In this document: piece after piece, positions 8,489 through 17,038 of the stretch
Numbering within the stretch: the first letter of the stretch is position 1
How the letters are laid out: each line of letters starts with the position of its first letter
DNA from: Microcaldota archaeon
Lineage (GTDB): Archaea; Micrarchaeota; Micrarchaeia; Micrarchaeales; Micrarchaeaceae
Length of the DNA stretch: 64,000 nt
Direction of reading: 5' to 3'
NCBI GenBank assembly: GCA_028866715.1
Contig: JAGWHO010000003.1
Span: 1 to 64,000 of the forward strand
Program-made: the position numbers and the translations under genes
The notes under the pieces: generated by a model
Database searches by the model: none
What the model saw: the letters and a program-made list of their open reading frames with translations, nothing else
Told to the model about the DNA's origin: nothing

Positions 8489-8932
8489 ATGGTATTGAAG
8501 AAGAAGTCTCATCCGAAATTCAACGTGCCGAACTTCGGCGCAAGAAGCAGGTCAAGAGTGCCTGAAAGATGGAGAAAACAGAGGGGCATAGACAACAAGA
8601 AGCGCATAAAGAAGGACTTCATGGGAGCTGAGCCTACCATAGGCTACAAGACCCCTGACAAGATAATGCACGTGCGACCAAGCGGATTGCGCAGCGTGAT
8701 AGTGCACAACGCAAATGAGCTGAAGGAGCTCATAGCCGCGAAGAGGCTTGAAGGATACGAGGTAACGATCGCGAAGCCTGTGGCAAAGAGGAAGAGGATT
8801 GAGATAATAACGCTTGCAAAGAGCAGCAACGTAAGGGTCACGAACCCGGGAATAGCTGTAGAGAAGCCGGCAGAGGCAAAGCCTGCCGCTGCAAAACCAG
8901 CAGCAACAGCTGAAAACGGTGCGAAGAAATGA
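8489..8932 (+). CDS. rpl32e: 50S ribosomal protein L32e
   Basis: A 147-residue eL32 with the conserved KKKSHPKFNVPNFGARSRSR, WRKQRGIDNKKR and GYKTPDKIMHVRPSG blocks. The ATG at 8489 follows GTGATATC with the five-base spacing typical of this genome. A 30-residue Ala/Lys/Pro tail extends the usual core. The stop overlaps the L19e start by four bases. Confidence 0.95.
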   Translation: MVLKKKSHPKFNVPNFGARSRSRVPERWRKQRGIDNKKRIKKDFMGAEPTIGYKTPDKIMHVRPSGLRSVIVHNANELKELIAAKRLEGYEVTIAKPVAKRKRIEIITLAKSSNVRVTNPGIAVEKPAEAKPAAAKPAATAENGAKK

Positions 8933-9405
8933 GCGTCAGATTGACAAGAAGGATTGCGGCGGAACTCCTCAACAGAGGAGAGAGCGCCATACGAATAAAG
9001 CCGGCAGCGATAGCAGACGCGCAGAAGGCGATAACAAGAGATGACGTTAGGACGCTCATAGGCTCTGGAAGCGTTTACGCCTTGCAGGAGAAGAGCAACC
9101 TCAGCCTCTACTCGAAAGAGCTCAGGGAGAAGAGGAACCAGGGCAGGAAGAGAGGAAGGGGCAGAAGGAAGGGTACAGCCAAGGCAAGAGGAGCGACGCT
9201 AAGATACGAGAAGAAGGTGCGCGGGCAGAGAAGGGTGCTGGCCGCGCTCAAGAAGGACAAGACCATAGACAACGAACAGTACAAGAGGTTCTATGCGCTT
9301 GTAAAGGGAGGAAACTTCATGACGAAGGCCTCGCTTCTCGGGCACATAAGGGCGCACGGAGTGACGCTCACAGAAGAGAGGTACAAGCAGCTTAAGCACA
9401 TGTGA
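8929..9405 (+). CDS. rpl19e: 50S ribosomal protein L19e
   Basis: A 158-residue eL19 with the archaeal start SVRLTRRIAAELLNRGE, the internal basic stretch GRKRGRGRRKGTAKARG and a long C-terminal helix. It is a bridge protein between the subunits. It overlaps L32e by four bases and is followed within six bases by L18. Confidence 0.95.
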   Translation: MSVRLTRRIAAELLNRGESAIRIKPAAIADAQKAITRDDVRTLIGSGSVYALQEKSNLSLYSKELREKRNQGRKRGRGRRKGTAKARGATLRYEKKVRGQRRVLAALKKDKTIDNEQYKRFYALVKGGNFMTKASLLGHIRAHGVTLTEERYKQLKHM

Positions 9406-9410
9406 TGATT

Positions 9411-9959
9411 ATGCAGAGACTGATAAGGCTAAGAAGGAAATCGGCAGTTACGAACTACAAGAAGAGGATAGCCATGCTCAAGAGCGGGCTGTCCAGAGTC
9501 GTGATCAGGAAGAGCAACCGCGGCATAACGATGCAGGTCGTGGCTTACGAGCCGGACGGGGACAAGGTAACGGCAAGCGCAGACTCGAGAGAGCTCAAGT
9601 CAATGGGATGGGAACCTAGAGGCAACATACCTACGGCGTACCTCACAGGCCTGCTTCTCGCCAAGAAGGCAAGCTCGATGAAGGGCATGGACATGATCCT
9701 CGATATCGGCATATACAGGCCGGTGAAGGGTTCCGTCATATTCGCAGCTGCAAAGGGAGCACAGGACGGCGGCCTCAAGGTAGCCGGACAGATAGAGATT
9801 GACGAAAAGAGGCTCAGCGGCGCGCACATCGCAGAGTTCAGTGCAAAGAAGGATTCGCAGAGCAAGTCGCAGTTCACGGCATATGCAGAGGCAAAGTTCG
9901 ATGCAACAAAAATTGTAGAGAGATTCGATTCCGTTAAGAAACAGCTTATGAGTAAGTGA
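9411..9959 (+). CDS. rpl18: 50S ribosomal protein L18
   Basis: A 182-residue uL18, the main 5S rRNA-binding protein, with RRKSAVTNYKKRIAMLKSG, SMGWEPRGNIPTAYLTG and DIGIYRPVKGS. The ATG at 9411 is preceded by GTGATGATT; the in-frame GTG at 9402 belongs to that ribosome-binding site. Length matches archaeal L18. Confidence 0.95.
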   Translation: MQRLIRLRRKSAVTNYKKRIAMLKSGLSRVVIRKSNRGITMQVVAYEPDGDKVTASADSRELKSMGWEPRGNIPTAYLTGLLLAKKASSMKGMDMILDIGIYRPVKGSVIFAAAKGAQDGGLKVAGQIEIDEKRLSGAHIAEFSAKKDSQSKSQFTAYAEAKFDATKIVERFDSVKKQLMSK

Positions 9960-9963
9960 TTGA

Positions 9964-10656
9964 TTGCCATTCGGAAGGACAAACTATAGGAGGGATGACA
10001 GGGACCAGCCGCAGTTCAACGTAGAGGCCTGGACCCCAAGGACGACGCTTGGAAAGGACGTGAAGGCAAAGAAGATTACGTCGATTGAGCAGATATTCCA
10101 CGAGGGCAAGACGATAGAGGAGCCTGAGATAATAGACGCGCTCCTGCCTAGCCTGAAGAACGATGTCATAGAGATCGCAAGCGTACAGAGAATGACAAAG
10201 AACAACCGCAAGATGAAGTACAGGGTCACCGCCATAGTAGGAGACAGGAGCGGCCACGTAGGCATAGGCTCAGGAAAAGATGTCGAGGTAAAAGCAGCGA
10301 TCGAGAGGGCAATCACAAACGCAAAGAGAAATGTCATTCCGTTGGTATTGGGATGCGGCTCATGGCAGTGCGCATGCGGAACGAAGCACAGCCTTCCGTT
10401 CACGGTCAAGGCAAGCTGCGGCAGCGTTGACGTGATACTAAGGCCTGCTCCGAGAGGACTTGGAGTGGTGGCAAGCGGCCCGGTCAAGAAGATGCTTGAG
10501 CTTGCAGGCGTCAAGGACGTATGGACGTTCTCAAGAGGCAGGACAAGGGCAAAGTACAACACGCTTGTGGCTGTTTACAGGGCATTGGAAGAGATAAACA
10601 GCATGAAGAACATACCGCAGAAGCTAGTGGCAGAGCAGATATCTGCGCAGCAATAA
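9964..10656 (+). CDS. rps5: 30S ribosomal protein S5
   Basis: A 230-residue uS5 with the double-stranded-RNA-binding N-domain (VQRMTKNNRKMKYRVTAIVGD, HVGIGSGKDVEVKAAI) and the S5 C-domain (LRPAPRGLGVVASGPVKKML). The start is TTG at 9964, five bases after a GTG core. No ATG is available near the conserved start. It influences decoding accuracy and mRNA entry. The usual downstream L30, L15 and SecY are absent here. Confidence 0.95.
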   Translation: MPFGRTNYRRDDRDQPQFNVEAWTPRTTLGKDVKAKKITSIEQIFHEGKTIEEPEIIDALLPSLKNDVIEIASVQRMTKNNRKMKYRVTAIVGDRSGHVGIGSGKDVEVKAAIERAITNAKRNVIPLVLGCGSWQCACGTKHSLPFTVKASCGSVDVILRPAPRGLGVVASGPVKKMLELAGVKDVWTFSRGRTRAKYNTLVAVYRALEEINSMKNIPQKLVAEQISAQQ

Positions 10657-10680
10657 CGCTTAATTTTTCTGAGTGCAAAC

Positions 10681-11313
10681 ATGCAAGAAAACATGCTTGT
10701 GATGCCGGGAGACAAAATCGCTACTGAAGAGGAGTTTCTGCCAGGGAGCAACACTTACGCAGAGGACGGCATAATCTACGCAGCTACGACAGGCAGGGTG
10801 AAGATTGCCGACGGGAAGGCAACAGTCCAGACCGTGGCAAGGGACATAGAGAAGATAAACAGGGGCATGTACATAGTCGGGGAGGTAACCGACAACATGA
10901 GAAGCGTAATGTTCGTAGACATAGACACCATTTACACCAAGAGCAAGGAGTTCATAGCCATCAAGGACGGCAAGATCATAATAGAGAGGCAGAGGCCCAA
11001 GCCTGCGTTCAGGGAGAGAAGAGGAGAGGCGCCTAGACCGGAAAGGCCGCAAGCACCGGAAAAGGACTGCGGGGTAGGGGACATAATACTGGCTAAGGTC
11101 CAGTACAACGATCCTGATGCCTATACGCTTACCCTGGATGACAGCGATTCGGGCGTTATTCATTCCGTCTGCGACAGGTGCGGATCCGAGCTCGAGTACA
11201 ACAGCAAGGAGAACGTTTTAATATGTAAGGAGTGCAAGTATAATCAGCCGAGGAAGATAAGCCCTCATTACAACAACGCGAAGAGCGTTGAGAAGCTATT
11301 GCTTATGACGTGA
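10681..11313 (+). CDS. csl4: exosome subunit Csl4
   Basis: A 210-residue archaeal exosome cap protein. It has an N-terminal domain (VMPGDKIATEEEFLPGSNTY), a central S1 domain, and a C-terminal zinc ribbon with CDRCGSELEYN followed by CKECKYNQPRKISP. A basic, Pro-rich insert (about 115-145) splits the S1 region. It tethers DnaG and RNA to the phosphorolytic exosome core that degrades or tails RNA. It lies 4 bp before rpoL. Confidence 0.93.
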   Translation: MQENMLVMPGDKIATEEEFLPGSNTYAEDGIIYAATTGRVKIADGKATVQTVARDIEKINRGMYIVGEVTDNMRSVMFVDIDTIYTKSKEFIAIKDGKIIIERQRPKPAFRERRGEAPRPERPQAPEKDCGVGDIILAKVQYNDPDAYTLTLDDSDSGVIHSVCDRCGSELEYNSKENVLICKECKYNQPRKISPHYNNAKSVEKLLLMT

Positions 11314-11317
11314 TATT

Positions 11318-11587
11318 ATGGACATAAAAGTTGTAAAGGACGAAGCCAAGGAATTACACATAGAGTTCCAGACGAATGATTTTACCATACCTGATCTTAT
11401 AGCGCACCAGCTCCTTGAGAGCGAGAGCGTTGAATTTGCCGGAGTGTCGAAGGACCACCCGGAGACAGGCAAGCCTCTTCTTGTGATAAAGAGCAAGAGG
11501 AGCGCGAAGACAGACTTCGTCAAGGCCCTGGAAAGCATAGACGAGCAGGTCTCCGAGCTGAAGACCCAATTGGGCAAGAAGAAGTAG
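11318..11587 (+). CDS. rpoL: DNA-directed RNA polymerase subunit L
   Basis: An 89-residue Rpb11/AC19 homologue, which forms the alpha-like assembly platform with RpoD. The conserved IEFQTNDFTIPDLIAHQLL segment and the FAGVSKDHPETGKPLLVIKS strand are clear. A ribosome-binding GTG followed by ATATT sits directly before the ATG. It belongs to the csl4-rpoL-DUF99 block. Confidence 0.94.
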   Translation: MDIKVVKDEAKELHIEFQTNDFTIPDLIAHQLLESESVEFAGVSKDHPETGKPLLVIKSKRSAKTDFVKALESIDEQVSELKTQLGKKK

Positions 11588-11589
11588 AT

Positions 11590-12153
11590 ATGTTGAAGTC
11601 TGGATCAAGATTTATCGCCATAACAAGCGGGCCGATCCAGAAGAAGCGTTCAGGGAGCGCGCTCATCGTAGGGGTAATAGGCAAGGACGGCACAGTCGAG
11701 GGCATACTGTCGTCGAAAATAAAGACAGACGGCACTGATTCTACAAGCAAAATAATCCGCATGATAGCCGAGTCAAGGTTCAGGGAGCAAATCAGGATCG
11801 TGGCGCTCAACGGGATTGCGCTTGCAGGGCTGAACGTGGTAGACATACCGAGGCTCGAGAAGATGCTCGGCGTGCAGGCGGTGATAATAACAAGGAGCAG
11901 GCCAAGGCCGAAGAAGCTCCTTCTCGCGCTTAGGACATTCGCAAAGCTGAGCGGGCAGAATGTAGACAGGAGGATAGCGCTGGTGAGGGGGCGGGCGAAG
12001 GTCAAGCCGGTGAATGCCAAGGGCATTTTCATCCAGAGCACGCTTGAGAGGCACGAGACCGTTTCGTTCGCAGCAAAACTCTACGACGCCACGAGGCTCT
12101 CGCATCTGATATCGAGCGGCGTGTCAAAGGGGGAGTCGACCGGGCGCGTATAG
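11590..12153 (+). CDS. DUF99 / UPF0215 family protein
   Basis: A 187-residue DUF99 protein, with DGTDSTSKIIRMIAESRFREQIR, the conserved LNGIALAGLNVVDIPRLEKMLGVQAVIITRSRP and a C-terminal helix pair. The family is widespread in archaea next to exosome/RpoL genes and has been linked to an endonuclease V-like fold. Its activity is not settled. It is tightly coupled to rpoL. Confidence 0.85.
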   Translation: MLKSGSRFIAITSGPIQKKRSGSALIVGVIGKDGTVEGILSSKIKTDGTDSTSKIIRMIAESRFREQIRIVALNGIALAGLNVVDIPRLEKMLGVQAVIITRSRPRPKKLLLALRTFAKLSGQNVDRRIALVRGRAKVKPVNAKGIFIQSTLERHETVSFAAKLYDATRLSHLISSGVSKGESTGRV

Positions 12154-12262
12154 CGACCAATAGATCAATTCATGTAGCCGCGGTAAAGCGCGGCCACCGG
12201 GATAAACGCGGGCAGACAGAACCGCTATAAGTTTTTGCGCAGATATGCTCTCGGTGTAAAAA

Positions 12263-12523
12263 ATGGCGAAGAGTTTCGCGTGCAAGGACATGGGCATGCA
12301 GTGCGGATTCGAAGTGAAGTCCGACAACGAAGACGAGGTACTGGAGTATGCACAGCTGCATGCACAGAAGGCACACAACATACAGAGCATAGATGCCGCC
12401 ATGGTGGCGAAGCTGAAGGGAGCGATGAAGGATGTCCCTTCTGCTGCTGGAACGCAGCCAAGCGCACCGGCAGCAGCACCCTCTGGCGCAACAGCGCCGG
12501 CAGGAACGCCGCCAACGGCATGA
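12263..12523 (+). CDS. DUF1059 small protein
   Basis: An 86-residue protein. The first 55 residues are a DUF1059 domain (FACKDMGMQCGFEVKSDNEDEVLEYAQLHAQKAHNI). The Cys pair and the HAxxxH pattern could bind a metal. The remaining 30 residues are a flexible Pro/Ala tail. A TATA-like CTATAAG lies about 40 bp upstream, so it is probably monocistronic. Function of the family is unknown. Confidence 0.85.
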   Translation: MAKSFACKDMGMQCGFEVKSDNEDEVLEYAQLHAQKAHNIQSIDAAMVAKLKGAMKDVPSAAGTQPSAPAAAPSGATAPAGTPPTA

Positions 12524-12526
12524 CCC

Positions 12527-12560
12527 CATACCGCGTTTGCGGTATGCTTTTCTTTTTTTT
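12527..12560 (+). terminator. hairpin plus T-tract terminator after the DUF1059 gene
   Basis: CATACCGC-GTTT-GCGGTATG forms a perfect 8-bp stem with a four-base loop at 12527-12546. It is followed at once by CTTTTCTTTTTTTT. This has the shape of a bacterial intrinsic terminator, placed four bases after the stop codon. Confidence 0.75.
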
Positions 12561-12592
12561 GTTTGCAATTAGATGCATAACGATAGGTGCCA

Positions 12593-12877
12593 ATGATGGA
12601 ACGCCGGCTTATGATGCACAGGAGGATAAGGAGCCTTAGGAGCTGGCTTGATAGGATCGCGTACGCGTCGCTTGCGGCAGACATAGCCATAGCTGTGGTG
12701 ACCCTTGTTTACGTGAATACCCATGCCGAAAGGATTCTTAATCTTGAGCTGACGCTCAACTATGTGCTAACTGTGATAGTGGTCGTTTCGGTAATCGTGC
12801 TCGCAGTGATAGGATTCCTCAGCATGTATATCAGAGTGCTCTCTGCAAGGGAGCGCGCATACAAGAGACGCAGATGA
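12593..12877 (+). CDS. small membrane protein, two helices
   Basis: About 94 residues with a basic N-terminus (MMERRLMMHRRIRSLRSWL), two hydrophobic helices (IAYASLAADIAIAVVTLVYV and LTVIVVVSVIVLAVIGFLSM) and a basic C-terminus. This places both ends in the cytoplasm. No family recognised. The in-frame GTG at 12587 is an alternative start. Its stop overlaps the start of the next small gene by four bases. Confidence 0.6.
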   Translation: MMERRLMMHRRIRSLRSWLDRIAYASLAADIAIAVVTLVYVNTHAERILNLELTLNYVLTVIVVVSVIVLAVIGFLSMYIRVLSARERAYKRRR

Positions 12878-13008
12878 GCAGCAACAGTATCTGCTACGCG
12901 CTCTTGGGTTGCGCATTCTTCATGCCTTTCTTCTCTTTGCCCCTCTGGGCTGCCGTCTCCGGCCCAGGCTTGATAATAATAGGAATGTTAAGCAGATGCC
13001 CCATCTAG
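12874..13008 (+). CDS. 44-residue hydrophobic small protein
   Basis: A 44-residue reading frame beginning at an ATG that overlaps the preceding stop (ATGA). It is almost entirely hydrophobic, starting MSSNSICYALLGCAFFMPFF and ending GMLSRCPI, with four Cys in all. The overlap and membrane character suggest a coupled small membrane protein partner of the preceding gene. Nothing else supports it. Confidence 0.45.
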   Translation: MSSNSICYALLGCAFFMPFFSLPLWAAVSGPGLIIIGMLSRCPI

Positions 13009-13018
13009 AAAAGCAATC

Positions 13019-13027
13019 GTTTTTATA
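13019..13027 (+). promoter_or_regulatory. TATA box of the flavoprotein gene
   Basis: GTTTTTATAGTC centres about 35 bp upstream of the ATG at 13059. This implies a transcript starting only about ten bases before that ATG, and disfavours the upstream TTG at 13047. Confidence 0.5.
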
Positions 13028-13058
13028 GTCTTGATACTACTGAATCTTGGGCCAATCC

Positions 13059-14807
13059 ATGACAATAATGCGCGGATACATCACTGTGAGGGCTGACGTT
13101 CTCGTCATAGGCTCTGGAGCTGCAGGGATCAGGACGGCCATAGAGGCGCACGATAGTGGGGTACAGGACGTCATAGTCCTGGGCAAGTGCAAGAAAGGCG
13201 ATGCGCACACTGTGCTCGCGACAGGCGGGATAAATGCCGCGCTTGGGACCATGGATCCCGAGGACAGTTGGCTTATACATGCTGCGGACACCCTGATGGA
13301 AGGATGGTCCATAGCGGATTACAGGGCGGTTGAGACGCTTTGCAAGAACGGCCCTGATGCGGTAAACGAGCTTGTGAGATGGGGCGCGCGATTCCATAGG
13401 GAAAAGAACGGAAAGCTCACTCAAAGATTTTTCGGCGCCCACACCTATAGAAGGACGTGTTTTTACGGCGACCAGACAGGCAAGGAGATAATGCGCGTCC
13501 TGATAGGCCAGGCCGAGAAGCGTAAGATAAAGTTCATGGACAGCATGTTCGTCGTCTCGTTGCTTAAAGGGCCGAGCGGGGTGAAGGGGGCGCTTTGCAT
13601 AGATTTCAAGAACGGCCGAATGGTTGTCTTCAGCGCGAAGGCGGTTGTCATAGCTGCAGGAGGATACACAAAGCTGTATTCGAGAAGCTCGTCTAGAAGC
13701 TATGAAAATCACGGCGACGGGGCCGCGCTTGCGCTGAACATAGGCATAGACCTCGTAAATATGGAGATGGTGCAGTTTCATCCAACCGGCATGGTATACC
13801 CCAAGAGCGCTGTCGGCACCCTTGTCACTGAGGCGGTCAGAGGCGAGGGAGGCACACTCCTGAATGCGAAGGGGGAGCGCTTCATGAAGCGCTACGATCC
13901 TGTAAGGATGGAGCTCGGGCCGAGGGACGAGGTCTCAAGAGCGATATTCAACGAGATAAACAAAGGAAACGGGACAAAGCACGGCGGGGTTTACCTCGAC
14001 ATAACTAACGTGCCGAAGAACAAGATACTCGAGAGGCTTCCGAAGATGTACAGGCAGTTCAAGGAGCTCAACGGCATCGACATATCGAAAGAGAGGATGG
14101 AGGTGGCGCCTACTGCGCACTATACGATGGGAGGCGTGGACGTGTCCCTAACAGGCGAGACAAAGATAAAGGGGTTATTCGCCGTGGGTGAGACTGTGGG
14201 CCAGATACACGGAGCGAACAGGCTTGGCGGCAACAGCCTGCTGGAAACAGTTGTATACGGCAAGATCGTAGGAAGGGAAGCCGCAAAGATTGCCAAGGAA
14301 TCGGAAAGGAATCCGCTGACGCTGATCGAGATAGAGAATACTATCGCGCACATAGACAGCTTCTTCGGGAATGGAGGGGCGAAGGTTGAAGATATAAGAG
14401 CGGAGATGCAGGCCCTTATGTGGGATGACGTCGGCATTGTGAGAAACGAGACGGACATGAAAGCGGCACTCGATAGGATAATGGGGCTCAAGATTGACTT
14501 CACAAGCGTAAGGGTGCCGCACGGGCTGAAGAACAATATTGAACTAAAGGTCGCGCTAGAGACTGAAAAGATGCTGCCGTTGTGCGAGGCGGTTGTAAGG
14601 AGCGCCCTCATTAGGGAGGAGAGCAGGGGAGCGCACTACAGGAGCGACTACAAGAAGATGAGCGACGACTGGCTGGCCGAGACGGTTACCAGGAACGAAG
14701 GAGGACGGGTTGCCATCTATAAGAGGCAGATGCCAAAGGCCGAGGGCAGGCTTGCCGAGACGGTAAGGAAAATGAAGGAGAGGGCGTCGCACAAGCTCCT
14801 TGAATGA
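13059..14807 (+). CDS. fumarate reductase/succinate dehydrogenase-type flavoprotein
   Basis: About 582 residues. The FAD-binding Rossmann motif is VLVIGSGAAGIRTA near residue 15, followed by ATGGINAALG. The active-site block FHPTGMV is near residue 240, with TEAVRGEGG following. HGANRLGGNSLLE lies near the end of the FAD domain, and there is a C-terminal helical domain. These features are shared by SdhA/FrdA, thiol:fumarate reductase A and L-aspartate oxidase. HPTG with the RGEGG arginine favours fumarate/succinate chemistry over aspartate oxidase. No iron-sulfur or membrane-anchor subunit lies nearby, so the electron partner is unknown. Directly followed by an aspartase-like lyase. Confidence 0.88.
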   Translation: MTIMRGYITVRADVLVIGSGAAGIRTAIEAHDSGVQDVIVLGKCKKGDAHTVLATGGINAALGTMDPEDSWLIHAADTLMEGWSIADYRAVETLCKNGPDAVNELVRWGARFHREKNGKLTQRFFGAHTYRRTCFYGDQTGKEIMRVLIGQAEKRKIKFMDSMFVVSLLKGPSGVKGALCIDFKNGRMVVFSAKAVVIAAGGYTKLYSRSSSRSYENHGDGAALALNIGIDLVNMEMVQFHPTGMVYPKSAVGTLVTEAVRGEGGTLLNAKGERFMKRYDPVRMELGPRDEVSRAIFNEINKGNGTKHGGVYLDITNVPKNKILERLPKMYRQFKELNGIDISKERMEVAPTAHYTMGGVDVSLTGETKIKGLFAVGETVGQIHGANRLGGNSLLETVVYGKIVGREAAKIAKESERNPLTLIEIENTIAHIDSFFGNGGAKVEDIRAEMQALMWDDVGIVRNETDMKAALDRIMGLKIDFTSVRVPHGLKNNIELKVALETEKMLPLCEAVVRSALIREESRGAHYRSDYKKMSDDWLAETVTRNEGGRVAIYKRQMPKAEGRLAETVRKMKERASHKLLE

Positions 14808-14843
14808 GCTTACCAATAAAAATGCTTCTTTCTATGTTATATC

Positions 14844-16226
14844 ATGGCTCAGAGGATAGAGCACGATGTCCTTGGCGATGTAAGAGTGCCTGCAGACGCC
14901 TATTACGGCTCTGAGACGCAGAGGGCCCTCGACAATTTCAAGATCTCGGACAGGAAGCCGCAAAAGGAGCTGATAAACGCCATCGCTCTTGTCAAGATCG
15001 CTGCTGCAAAGGCGAACATGAAGGCGGGAAAGCTCGACAAGAGGAAGGGCAACGCGATAATAAGGGCGGCAAACGAGGTCCTGAATGGTAAATTTGACAG
15101 CCAGTTCAAGATAGATCTGTTCCAGGCCGGAGCCGGAACCAGCACCCACATGAACGTCAACGAAGTGATAGCCAACAGGGCCATAGAGATGCTTCACGGG
15201 AAGAAAGGGGATTACAAAATCGTACACCCAAATGACGACGTGAACATGTCGCAGTCAACGAACGACGTCTTCCACAGCGCGATACACATTGCAGCGTATC
15301 TTATGCTTGAAGAAAGACTGATTCCTTCTCTGAAGAAACTCGAAAAGGCGCTGGATAGGAAGTCTTCAGAATTCATGAAAGTTGTGAAAGTGGGCAGGAC
15401 GCACCTGCAGGATGCTGTGCCTATGACCCTTGGGCAGGAGTTTTCCACGCACGCGCTTGCTGTGTATGTGGAATCTAAAAGAATAGGACTCGCCAGAGAC
15501 GAGCTGAGGTACTTGCCAATAGGCGGAACTGCGATAGGCACAGGGATAAACACACCCAAAGGATATGCGACTTCGTGCATCTTGGAGATAAACAGGCTCA
15601 CTAAGCGGAAATTCGAAAGGACAAAGAACACGTTTTACGAGATACAGGACCAGAGCGCAGAAGCTTTCGTAAGCGGCGCATTGAGAAATGTTGCGATAGT
15701 GGTGAGCAAGCTGGCGAACGACCTGAGGCTCTTGACTTCCGGCCCTTCAACAGGATTCAACGACATAGCTCTTCCGGCAGAGCAGCCAGGCTCGTCCATA
15801 ATGCCTGGAAAAGTAAACCCGAGCATACCGGAGATGGCGAACATGGTATGCTTTGAAGTGATAGGGAACGACCTTGTCGTGGCAAACGCAGCGCTTGGAG
15901 GCCAACTCCAGCTCAACGTATTCATGCCTATAATCGCCTACAAGCTCATCTACTCCATCGAGATAATGTCGAACGCGATAGACACGCTTGCCGCAAAGTG
16001 CATAGACGGCATAAAGGCCAACGAAAAGCTTCTCAAGAGCAGGATAGAGCACGACATGTCAATCGCTACTGCCCTGACTCCGTATATAGGATACGCAAAG
16101 GCAGCCGAGATAGCAAGACTGTCTTATAAGACAGGCAAGACGGTGAAAGACATCTGCATTGAGAAAAAAGTTTTTGGCAGGAAGACGCTTGACAGGCTTC
16201 TAGATCCTAAGAGGATGATCCTTTAA
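14844..16226 (+). CDS. aspartate ammonia-lyase-like enzyme (aspartase/fumarase II superfamily)
   Basis: A 460-residue member of the aspartase/class II fumarase superfamily. It has HPNDDVNMSQSTNDVF, GRTHLQDAVPMTLGQEFS (catalytic His near 187) and the flexible SS-loop GSSIMPGKVNP (about 316-326). QAGAGTSTHMN, QSTNDVF and NPSIPEMANMVCFEVIGND resemble aspartase; fumarases have QTGSGTQSNMN, QSSNDTF and NPTQCEA. Aspartase releases ammonia from aspartate to give fumarate, the substrate of the upstream flavoprotein. Fumarase activity remains possible. Confidence 0.82.
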   Translation: MAQRIEHDVLGDVRVPADAYYGSETQRALDNFKISDRKPQKELINAIALVKIAAAKANMKAGKLDKRKGNAIIRAANEVLNGKFDSQFKIDLFQAGAGTSTHMNVNEVIANRAIEMLHGKKGDYKIVHPNDDVNMSQSTNDVFHSAIHIAAYLMLEERLIPSLKKLEKALDRKSSEFMKVVKVGRTHLQDAVPMTLGQEFSTHALAVYVESKRIGLARDELRYLPIGGTAIGTGINTPKGYATSCILEINRLTKRKFERTKNTFYEIQDQSAEAFVSGALRNVAIVVSKLANDLRLLTSGPSTGFNDIALPAEQPGSSIMPGKVNPSIPEMANMVCFEVIGNDLVVANAALGGQLQLNVFMPIIAYKLIYSIEIMSNAIDTLAAKCIDGIKANEKLLKSRIEHDMSIATALTPYIGYAKAAEIARLSYKTGKTVKDICIEKKVFGRKTLDRLLDPKRMIL

Positions 16227-16988
16227 TACAGGTCTGTCGAACGTTTTCTCCATTCCTATAGGAGTCAGATTTGGCATGTTTTGGTCTGTCGGGAGCTGAA
16301 TCGACATGTCTCCGTTCCTTAATATCCCGCTTTGTTCTAGAGTGGTTATGAAACCGTTAACTGTTGCTGCAGTATCCCTAAGCCGAATCTGCGCAAGCCT
16401 CATCTTGATTTTAGGATCGTGTTTGTTGTCTTTCTTGTAAGTCTCGGGTATTTTCGCCAATGTGTTGGCCAACTCGTCCAGCCTTGCTGCTGCTTTTGCC
16501 CTGTCGGCAGCTTCATGAGGAGTAAGCCCCGTAATCGGCAAGCCGATCCTTTTTACAATAGGGGATATCGTCTCGCATAGGCCTCTGCATTTTATCTCAA
16601 GCTCTTGCAGGTCAGGCGTCTCGAGGCCCTTCCTGCCTGCTCGCGCAACCTCGTTGTTGAGTTTGGCCAGCTCGACGCCGTTAAGCTTATTCAGCATTTG
16701 CGTTACTATTTTGTTTATCTCGTACCTCTCGCTCTCCTCTTTCGCCAGCTCCATTAGCCCTTCAGGTGACAGCCCAATCTGAGAATTCTCTAAGCTCATT
16801 GATTCGAAAAGACCCCTGATAGCGGAACTGTTTGTTTCAGGGCAGTGCCTAGAGAATATCTTTATTATGGTGTCGGTTATGTCTCCTGCATTCCCGCATT
16901 TCTCGTTCAGCCTGGCGAGTACGTATTCGCACACCATCTTCGAAACAAGCAACTCTCGCGAATCAGAATTGTTGCGCGTTGCGCTCAT
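16200..16988 (-). CDS. uncharacterised helical protein
   Basis: A 262-residue, mostly alpha-helical, charged protein with no recognised motif, signal peptide or membrane segment. Its C-terminus overlaps the 3' end of the convergent lyase gene by 27 bp. A ribosome-binding site is not obvious before the ATG. Probably lineage-specific. Confidence 0.6.
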   Translation of the reverse strand: MSATRNNSDSRELLVSKMVCEYVLARLNEKCGNAGDITDTIIKIFSRHCPETNSSAIRGLFESMSLENSQIGLSPEGLMELAKEESERYEINKIVTQMLNKLNGVELAKLNNEVARAGRKGLETPDLQELEIKCRGLCETISPIVKRIGLPITGLTPHEAADRAKAAARLDELANTLAKIPETYKKDNKHDPKIKMRLAQIRLRDTAATVNGFITTLEQSGILRNGDMSIQLPTDQNMPNLTPIGMEKTFDRPVLKDHPLRI

Positions 16989-17038
16989 GTTTCATGCTGG
17001 GCTCGTCTAAATATATATGCCTTGCGTGCTAACGGAAT

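Noticed and set aside
14844-16226. Calling the lyase a class II fumarase
   Set aside because: QAGAGTSTHMN, QSTNDVF and NPSIPEMANMVCFEVIGND fit aspartase better; fumarase kept as an alternative.
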